Part shown: positions 62,614 through 64,000 of the stretch, one piece after another
How the letters are laid out: every line of letters starts with the position of its first letter
How positions within the stretch are numbered: position 1 is the stretch's first letter
Assembly (NCBI GenBank): GCA_965222315.1
Contig: OZ244951.1
Span: forward strand, 992,001 to 1,056,000
Length of the DNA: 64,000 bases
Direction of reading: 5' to 3'
Origin: JACKII01 sp965222315
GTDB lineage: Bacteria; Pseudomonadota; Alphaproteobacteria; Bin95
Made by a program: the position numbers and the translations under genes
Notes under the pieces: model-generated
The model's input: only the letters and a program-made list of their open reading frames with translations
What the model was told of the DNA's origin: nothing
Databases searched by the model: none

Positions 62614-62643
62614 GCCCTAGTGGCTCGATCAGACCACTAGGGC
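62614..62643. repeat. 10-bp perfect inverted repeat upstream of trmJ
   Basis: GCCCTAGTGG and CCACTAGGGC flank a 10-base loop. No T-run follows, so it may be an operator or a weak hairpin between the MFS gene (ends 62507) and trmJ (starts 62668). Confidence 0.6.
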
Positions 62644-62667
62644 GCCGGTGAGAAACCATCATGCCGA

Positions 62668-63426
62668 ATGAGCCTAATGACTGAAGAGACGACCGGCCCC
62701 GCCATCATCCTGGTGCAGCCCCAGTTGGGGGAGAATATCGGTGCTGCCTGCCGGGCGATGTGGAATTGCGGGCTGACCGACCTGCGGCTGGTCGATCCGC
62801 GTGACGGCTGGCCGAATCCTAAGGCGACGGCGATGGCCTCCGGCGCGGACATCGTGGTGGAGGCCGCGCGCGTCTACGGCACCACGGCGGAGGCGGTGGC
62901 GGGTCTGCACCGGGTCTACGCCACCACTGCCCGGCCCAGAGACATGGTCAAGCGGACCGTTGCGCCGCGGGGGGCGGCGGGAGAGCTGAAGGCGGCTGTC
63001 GCGGGGGGCCTGAAAACGGGCGTGCTGTTCGGCGGTGAGCGCTTCGGCCTTGTCAACGAGGACATCGTGCGGTCGGAGGCCATCGTGCAGGTGCCGCTGA
63101 ATCCGGCGTTTACTTCCCTCAATCTGGGGCAGGCGGTGCTGCTGGTCTGCTATGAATATTTCCTGACCCAGGTGACAGAGGCTGAGGTGGAGCCCCCGGA
63201 GGCTGGACGGCAGCCGGCGACCGGCGACCAAGTGGATGAGTTGTTGGCGCATCTGGACCGGGAGTTGGACGCTGCCGAGTACTACCGCGAGAAGAACCTG
63301 CGCCCGACCATGCAACGCAACCTGCACAATATTTTCCGCCGGGCGCGGCTAACGGACCAGGAGGTGCGTTCTCTCCGGGGCGTGGTGGCACGGCTGTCGG
63401 CCTTGCGCGGGCGGCGGCCTGGGTGA
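62668..63426 (+). CDS. trmJ: tRNA (cytidine/uridine-2'-O-)-methyltransferase TrmJ
   Basis: 252 residues. SPOUT-fold motifs are complete: QLGENIGAACRAMWNCGL (motif 1), LFGGERFGLVNEDI (motif 2) and NPAFTSLNLGQAVLLVCYE (motif 3, in the trefoil knot). The C-terminal helical tail (LRPTMQRNLHNIFRRARLT) is specific to TrmJ. It methylates the 2'-OH of tRNA position 32 using S-adenosylmethionine. The start at 62668 lacks a clear ribosome binding site; ATG 62677 is an alternative. Confidence 0.93.
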   Translation: MSLMTEETTGPAIILVQPQLGENIGAACRAMWNCGLTDLRLVDPRDGWPNPKATAMASGADIVVEAARVYGTTAEAVAGLHRVYATTARPRDMVKRTVAPRGAAGELKAAVAGGLKTGVLFGGERFGLVNEDIVRSEAIVQVPLNPAFTSLNLGQAVLLVCYEYFLTQVTEAEVEPPEAGRQPATGDQVDELLAHLDRELDAAEYYREKNLRPTMQRNLHNIFRRARLTDQEVRSLRGVVARLSALRGRRPG

Positions 63427-63466
63427 ATTTTGGGCGATGAGTTCCCGCGGGTCCGATACGGTTGGT

Positions 63467-63679
63467 TCAGGGGCCGGGTTCCTGTTGGGTCATCTCCTGA
63501 CGGAAGTCGGGAGTCATGCCTGAGGCCACAGATGCGGCGTGCTTGAGGTTTACGGGGCCGTCTTCCGGAATGGACCCTGAATGCCGCTCGCGCGGCTTCA
63601 GGGAGATGGTGGTTTCGCGGTTGGTGGCGCCGTCATTGGGTGGAGCCGGTGGCGAACCACAGCCCGCAGCATTTGACAA
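63467..63679 (-). CDS. Possible small hypothetical ORF antisense to rpmH upstream region
   Basis: 70 residues with fairly coding-like third positions and Asp/Gln/Pro-rich text, but no good ribosome binding site and no family I recognise. It lies beneath the rpmH promoter and reads away from it. It could be spurious. Confidence 0.25.
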   Translation of the reverse strand: MSNAAGCGSPPAPPNDGATNRETTISLKPRERHSGSIPEDGPVNLKHAASVASGMTPDFRQEMTQQEPGP

Positions 63680-63702
63680 ATCCCGTGCCAGGCCCTTATA
63701 AG
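63673..63702 (+). promoter_or_regulatory. Sigma-70-type promoter for rpmH-rnpA
   Basis: A consensus -35 TTGACA (63673-63678) is separated by 17 bases from TTATAA (63696-63701), about 57 bases before the rpmH start. Spacing and motif quality make this the clearest promoter in the window. Confidence 0.85.
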
Positions 63703-63758
63703 CCTGCCTCCTTGGACACCGGCCCCATATGGAGGCCCATTCGTGTGAGATACCTTTT

Positions 63759-63893
63759 ATGAAACGTACGTATCAGCCGAGCCGCCTGGTTCGCAAACGC
63801 CGTCATGGATTCCGCTCCCGCATGAGCACCGTCGGCGGCCGCAAGGTTCTGAACAAGCGCCGCAACCAAGGGCGCAAGCGCCTGTCTGCTTAG
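63759..63893 (+). CDS. rpmH: 50S ribosomal protein L34
   Basis: 44 residues: MKRTYQPSRLVRKRRHGFRS and on to NKRRNQGRKRLSA, the essentially invariant bL34 sequence, basic throughout. It is part of the large ribosomal subunit. It is followed closely by rnpA, the standard bacterial order. Confidence 0.98.
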   Translation: MKRTYQPSRLVRKRRHGFRSRMSTVGGRKVLNKRRNQGRKRLSA

Positions 63894-63919
63894 GGACAGG
63901 GGCCGTTGAGGCAGCCTCC

Positions 63920-64000
63920 GTGCTTCCCCGGCTGAAACGGCGCGCGGAGTTCGTGCGGGCGGCGAAGGCCGGGCTGCATGCCTCCGGACCCGGCATGGCG
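63920..64000 (+). CDS. rnpA: Ribonuclease P protein component (N-terminal part)
   Basis: The first 27 residues (GTG start at 63920, then LPRLKRRAEFVRAAKAG) match the RnpA opening and the frame runs off the window. The protein assists the RNA subunit in tRNA 5' processing. Position 27 bases after rpmH is typical. Confidence 0.9.
   Translation, partial: MLPRLKRRAEFVRAAKAGLHASGPGMA

Overview
The window is about 64 kb of a high-GC (low-to-mid 60s percent by eye) Gram-negative chromosome, most likely an alphaproteobacterium of the Rhodospirillales/Kiloniellales kind. The grounds are codon use, the rpmH-rnpA junction at the right edge, VPLPA-CTERM-like surface proteins and many CoA-linked catabolic genes. 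The placement is inferred from gene content only.

Left edge (1-7.4 kb): the end of a contractile-injection-system or phage-tail-like operon. It holds a baseplate protein cut by the window edge, a tail protein, a 1104-residue DUF6519-type beta-helix protein and a small LysM-like protein. Then comes an IS3-family remnant (about 7.8-8.1 kb).

Middle (8.3-27.1 kb): a rewired Pel-type exopolysaccharide locus. One strand carries a tightly overlapping block for a Wza/ExoF-like export protein, a PelD-like protein without a GGDEF domain, PelE-like, PelF and PelG. Diverging from it are a PelA-deacetylase-like protein that seems to lack its catalytic residues and a PelB-like TPR protein without a barrel. 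Facing these are a separate PelA-hydrolase-like GH114/GH166 protein, a glmS for amino-sugar supply, and a 1338-residue RTX protein with three CBM9-like repeats and an intact-looking NodB-type deacetylase centre. A LuxR-type regulator with a receiver-like domain lacking the phospho-acceptor Asp lies at the left end. PelC and the PelB barrel are absent from the window. IS3 copies in inverted orientation, another IS remnant, a serine-recombinase remnant and a tRNA-Ser bound the region, so it looks like an acquired island.

Right half (30-64 kb): ordinary chromosomal genes. These include enoyl-CoA hydratase, a glycosyltransferase with an LpxH-like phosphoesterase, photolyase, a tandem peptide-ABC ATPase, Dps, a ThDP enzyme, a tyrosine phosphatase, an acyl-CoA synthetase with a class III CoA transferase, a SulP transporter, an NTF2-fused flavin monooxygenase, two adjacent acyl-CoA dehydrogenases, a PP-loop protein, two C-terminally sorted surface proteins, a deacetylase-GNAT pair, SDR and Ldh-type dehydrogenases, a phytanoyl-CoA dioxygenase, an MFS transporter, trmJ, and rpmH-rnpA with a clear sigma-70 promoter.

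Family assignments come from motif recognition by eye. No database search was run.
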